10,886 nucleotides of DNA from Amoeboradix gromovi. Taxonomy: Eukaryota; Sanchytriomycota; Sanchytriomycetes; Sanchytriales; Sanchytriaceae. The stretch lies in assembly GCA_018985225.1 (NCBI GenBank), contig JADGIF010000327.1, forward strand, positions 1 to 10,886. Direction: 5' to 3'. Position 1 is the stretch's first letter; the number at the start of each line of letters is the position of its first letter. Of the stretch, positions 8,202 through 10,886 are shown piece after piece. The translations under genes and the position numbers were made by a program. The notes under the pieces were generated by a model. That model had not been told where the DNA came from. It worked only from the letters and a program-made list of their open reading frames with translations, and ran no database searches.

Positions 8202-8866
8202 AAGTCACAGGGAGATTAAAAAGACAAGGGAGGCTCTGGATGAGAAGACTTTGATGAAAAAAGCAGATAGCAAGATGAAAAGACATGTAGCTAGATCTTC
8301 AGAATCCGATCGATAGTATCAAAACTACATGTGGTTGTTGAATAATACGTTGATCGTGAGTTTATCACTATATAGTCCTTTCTTTCAATTTACCTTAAAT
8401 TAAAATAACAAATTTCTTTTTCACATCTTTTAAACTCTTTAAACCGTCTTAGCAACAACATGTCAAATTAAAGACACCAACAAGGGATACAATATAAGTA
8501 TACACTCAGAAAATTTTCTGAAAAATAAAGGGAAAGATAGTGGTGAAATGTAATAAAGCATTACTTCTTAAGCTTATGCTGTGTGCTGTACTCTAAAAAA
8601 CCAACTTGAGGACATAAATGAACAAAATGTCATTGAAAGAAGATAGAGAACGCCTTGCAGCAAGGAAAATTACTTAAAGTATATGCATGCATATTTAATC
8701 AAACTTCAGTGTAGTAGAAGCATGAGCAGCTATGACTGAGTGGTTCACATATTCAGTTTTTTGTGAATGTTCTTGATTTTATAGTAAACCAGGACTTTAA
8801 ATAAGAACCCGTACTCGGAAGAATCTGTCTCAAGTTGAATAAAGAAAGGTTTTTATTATATTCTAT
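8202..8866. other. 665-bp spacer, probable unresolved 5' exons of POLD3-like gene
   Basis: There is no long ORF. On the minus strand an ATG at 8461 opens 22 codons to a plausible donor. Removing 26 nt (8393-8368, GTAAAT...TATATAG) gives a stretch resembling the winged helix of POLD3/Cdc27 (EICYFNL joined to SDKLTINV). That frame then meets TAG at 8327 and TGA at 8321. It is open from 8318 to 8208 in the same frame as the main ORF and ends at TGA 8207-8205. I could not find introns removing all three stops. The part nearest 8866 holds the 3' UTR of CK2 alpha. Confidence 0.35.
8852..8857 (-). terminator. AATAAA poly(A) signal, CK2 alpha gene
   Basis: The minus-strand hexamer begins 9 nt after the TAG stop at 8869-8867. 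Confidence 0.6.
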
Positions 8867-9871
8867 CTACTCTTGCATTGCATCCATTTGTATGTTTGCA
8901 AAATAAGAATGTGCCATCGCCTCTTTTGCATTAAGTCTAGCATGATGATCGAACTTCAAAAGCTTATCCAAGAAATCAATAGCTTGCTCAGTAGCGAAAT
9001 GTCTATTCTCGTTAGTTATGAACTTGCTCCACGGTTTCTTTGAATATTTGCCCAATATTCCGTCAAAATGAGCATCCAACTTAATTCCATATTTTATGAT
9101 GTATGCTTCAAATTCCTGAGTACCTAATACTTTAACTATCTTAACCAGCTGATCATAATTATCACTTCCTTGAAAAAATGGTTCCTTCTTAAAAATCATA
9201 CTAGCGAACATGCAACCCAGAGACCATAAATCTAAAGAGTAGTCATACAGTTGGTAGTCAACTAATAGTTCTGGTCCCTTAAAATAGCGACTAGCCACTC
9301 TGACGTTGTATTTTGTGTTTGGATGATAGAATTCTGCCAAACCCCAATCTATTAATCTTAACTGTCTGTTAGGATGGTCAATCATTATATTGTGTGGTTT
9401 TACGTCTCTGTGCATAATACCCATAGAGTGGCAATAGTCTAAGGCAATCAAAACTTGGTAAATGTAAAATTCAATTTCTTTAGGAGAAAGAGTAGGATAC
9501 AGCACTTTAAAATCCAAATTATCAATATACTCAAAGATCAAGGAGGGAGTCTTAGAGATAGGATCTCTAGTCATGTCATATAAATGTACAACATTTGGAC
9601 CAGACTTCAAATTTTGCAAAATTAAGAGTTCTCTTTTAATCTTCTTCTTCTTTACTGGCTTCAATACTTTAATAACGATATCACTATTATCTACAATGTT
9701 AGTTCCTTTAAAGACTTCGCTGTACTTACCACGACCAACCTTCTTAATTATCTCATAATTGTTTGGTAAGTTCCATTGAATGTCGTAGTTCTCATAATCC
9801 CAGTATTCAGCTGGTCTCTGAGAAAGCACATTTGCATAAACGGTTGCCGTGGAAGAAGCAGGAATCGACAT
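8867..9871 (-). CDS. CKA1: casein kinase II catalytic subunit alpha, 334 aa
   Basis: CK2 alpha is a constitutively active, acidophilic Ser/Thr kinase of nucleus and cytoplasm that assembles with CK2 beta. The whole kinase domain is present without introns, and its numbering matches human CK2 alpha closely. The N-terminal segment packs on the activation loop (EYWDYE, 22-27). The Gly loop is GRGKYSEVF (46-54), catalytic lysine K68, and the basic substrate and regulatory cluster [11 protein letters not shown] (71-81). The catalytic loop is HRDVKPHN (154-161), and DWG (175-177) replaces the usual DFG, which is diagnostic for CK2. [12 protein letters not shown] follows. It ends just after the kinase domain, lacking the long Pro/Ser tail of the human alpha isoform, as is common in fungi and protists. 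The ATG at 9871 is in the expected place for the family. About 400 bp upstream is free for its promoter. Confidence 0.97.
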   Translation of the reverse strand: MSIPASSTATVYANVLSQRPAEYWDYENYDIQWNLPNNYEIIKKVGRGKYSEVFKGTNIVDNSDIVIKVLKPVKKKKIKRELLILQNLKSGPNVVHLYDMTRDPISKTPSLIFEYIDNLDFKVLYPTLSPKEIEFYIYQVLIALDYCHSMGIMHRDVKPHNIMIDHPNRQLRLIDWGLAEFYHPNTKYNVRVASRYFKGPELLVDYQLYDYSLDLWSLGCMFASMIFKKEPFFQGSDNYDQLVKIVKVLGTQEFEAYIIKYGIKLDAHFDGILGKYSKKPWSKFITNENRHFATEQAIDFLDKLLKFDHHARLNAKEAMAHSYFANIQMDAMQE

Positions 9872-10270
9872 CTTTGTTTGACCCTGATTTATGATTCATG
9901 TAACGTGCTACAAAGTTGTATTATATCCAGAAGAGCTCAAGTTTGATTAGGCATCAGATTATCAATGTAATAACAACCTTTCTGGCTTCGTAGCAATAGA
10001 ACTGATATTAAGTTGTTGCTAGAGATTAATACCATTTTTTGGGATTACAGTTATATCAATCTAAGCAGATTCAAATAGCATTGAGTAATATAAAACGTGC
10101 TAAATTATATATCACAGGCGTGATCAAGGAAAATTTCGAAACAGCAATGCTAGTTAGAAGTATTCACTAGTCGTTTTAAATTTTAGGAAAAGAAAAAGTA
10201 ACTTAAAAACTAAATGCTTTACTGGGATGCTGCATAACGCATAAACTTGGTCTGAAGATACTTATTTGGG
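9872..10270. other. spacer upstream of CK2 alpha
   Basis: I see no gene, tRNA or repeat in these 399 bp. The stretch must contain the CK2 alpha promoter and the 3' end of the zinc-finger gene. No canonical AATAAA stands close to the zinc-finger stop; the nearest similar sequence is AATAAG a few bases beyond it. Confidence 0.4.
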
Positions 10271-10588
10271 TCACCTTTTCGCGTACTTCAGTTTATGTGT
10301 AATCTTGAAATATTCGTCTGCATGCTTTTTTGCTTTCTCCATCATATCACTCAGCTTAAAATTCTCTTTAAACTTGGGACATCCAAGCATCAAATGCCTA
10401 ACGCGAACATCTCTTCGATTGCCTGATTTAAGCGATTTACTACATAGCAAGCACTCCGCAGCATCTCCATGGGTGTTATTACTGTGCCTGTCGAGATCAC
10501 ATTTCCTTTGGAATCCCCTGCCACAGACTGTACAAACATATTGTTTGTTTATGATGTATTTCAAATCCATTTTGTGATAGGAGTTCAT
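10271..10588 (-). CDS. C2H2/C2HC zinc-finger protein, 105 aa
   Basis: This short protein has one classical C2H2 finger, C19-x2-C22-x12-H35-x4-H40 (YVCTVCGRGFQRKCDLDRHSNNTH). A second knuckle, C46-x2-C49-x15-H65-x4-C70, is of C2HC type. A basic helical tail follows (KENFKLSDMMEKAKKHADEYFKITHKLKYAKR). The first finger has the DLxRH helix typical of DNA binding. One finger with a divergent second could instead bind RNA or protein. The start is the ATG at 10588; an internal ATG at 10570 is also possible and keeps both fingers. The gene ends in TGA. I cannot assign it to a named family. It is intronless, and an E2F-like inverted repeat lies about 45 bp upstream. Confidence 0.7.
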   Translation of the reverse strand: MNSYHKMDLKYIINKQYVCTVCGRGFQRKCDLDRHSNNTHGDAAECLLCSKSLKSGNRRDVRVRHLMLGCPKFKENFKLSDMMEKAKKHADEYFKITHKLKYAKR

Positions 10589-10886
10589 GAGGAACTATGT
10601 AAGTAATAAGGGGGTGGATTATTTTTTTCAGATTTGGCGACGTTAATGGGACGCCAAATATAAAAACTAGACTAACTCGTTTTTAAAGAAGGTACTCCAT
10701 ACGGAGGAAATCATTAATAAAAGATCTTCTATTATACCATTATACCAATTTTCTTTCATTACTTTCATTATTTTCAATCCCCTCTTCAAAATAAAACTAG
10801 AAGACCCTGTATCTCGTTCAAATATATGAGGTCTTTGAGCATCTAAGCAAAAGGTGCATTTTCTTAGACGGTACTCTTTTCTAGAG
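10589..10886. other. upstream region of zinc-finger gene
   Basis: Non-coding as far as I can see. It holds the TTTGGCG inverted repeat (separate entry), a short direct repeat of TTATACCA near 10733-10748, repeated CTTTCATTA near 10753-10770, and a weak AAGACC/GGTCTT inverted repeat (10801-10806, 10830-10835). Confidence 0.4.
10633..10658. promoter_or_regulatory. TTTGGCG inverted repeat, E2F-like
   Basis: TTTGGCG at 10633-10639 and its exact reverse complement CGCCAAA at 10652-10658 are 12 bp apart. The arms match the core of E2F-type sites (TTTSGCG), which drive S-phase genes in many eukaryotes. The repeat lies 45-70 bp upstream of the zinc-finger start codon, a sensible promoter position. 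No factor is identified, so regulation is inferred. Confidence 0.45.

Noticed and set aside
8074-8316. Plus-strand ORF with a Lys/Arg/Glu-rich end (REIKKTREALDEKTLMKK).
   Set aside because: Most of it is antisense to the POLD3-like gene, and the charged end mirrors a hydrophobic minus-strand stretch. It has no independent start or family match.
4491-8327. TGA read as tryptophan (alternative genetic code), suggested by TGA where Trp would fit in the Fanzor relic (4826) and in the 7098-6916 stretch (7026).
   Set aside because: The intact genes (CK2 alpha, nuclease, Sel1, ALADIN) use TGG for Trp and contain no in-frame TGA, which would be expected if TGA were sense.
10266-10577. Plus-strand ORF of 103 codons opposite the zinc-finger gene.
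   Set aside because: The minus-strand frame has properly spaced Cys/His knuckles; the plus frame is its shadow.

Overview
The window is nuclear DNA from a eukaryote with a compact, AT-rich genome. The evidence is a casein kinase II catalytic subunit, a nuclear-pore WD40 protein, a DNA polymerase delta subunit, GT-AG introns and AATAAA signals at the ends of the genes. There are no operons or Shine-Dalgarno sites. Sel1-repeat and secreted S1/P1-type nuclease genes, long intronless ORFs, very short introns and short spacers suit a fungus-like or other unicellular eukaryote. The sequence alone does not fix the lineage.

Layout, left to right. A small unidentified minus-strand ORF (10-243) diverges from a plus-strand gene for a 914-residue Sel1-repeat protein (440-3184). 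A plus-strand secreted zinc nuclease of the S1/P1 family follows (3425-4327). The stretch from 4328 to about 5400 has no large gene. It holds a minus-strand relic of a TnpB/Fanzor-type RNA-guided nuclease (zinc ribbon and last RuvC box, 4491-4823) and a possible two-exon small gene (5046-5364). Beyond this, all recognised genes lie on the minus strand: ALADIN-like nucleoporin (5404-6920, with a 20-nt intron near its 3' end), the POLD3/Cdc27-type subunit of DNA polymerase delta (7308-8201, N-terminal exons unresolved), CK2 alpha (8867-9871) and a short zinc-finger protein (10271-10588).

Three things stand out. The ALADIN gene is continued by removing a 20-nt GT-AG intron, among the shortest known. 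In all five large genes AATAAA overlaps the stop codon or lies within 10 nt of it, so 3' UTRs are probably tiny. The Fanzor-like relic shows that this class of nuclease once inserted here. The genes are unrelated housekeeping functions, not a pathway or cluster. The one functional echo is that the POLD3 and ALADIN-like proteins carry acidic Ser and Thr-Pro sites of the kind phosphorylated by CK2 and by CDKs.
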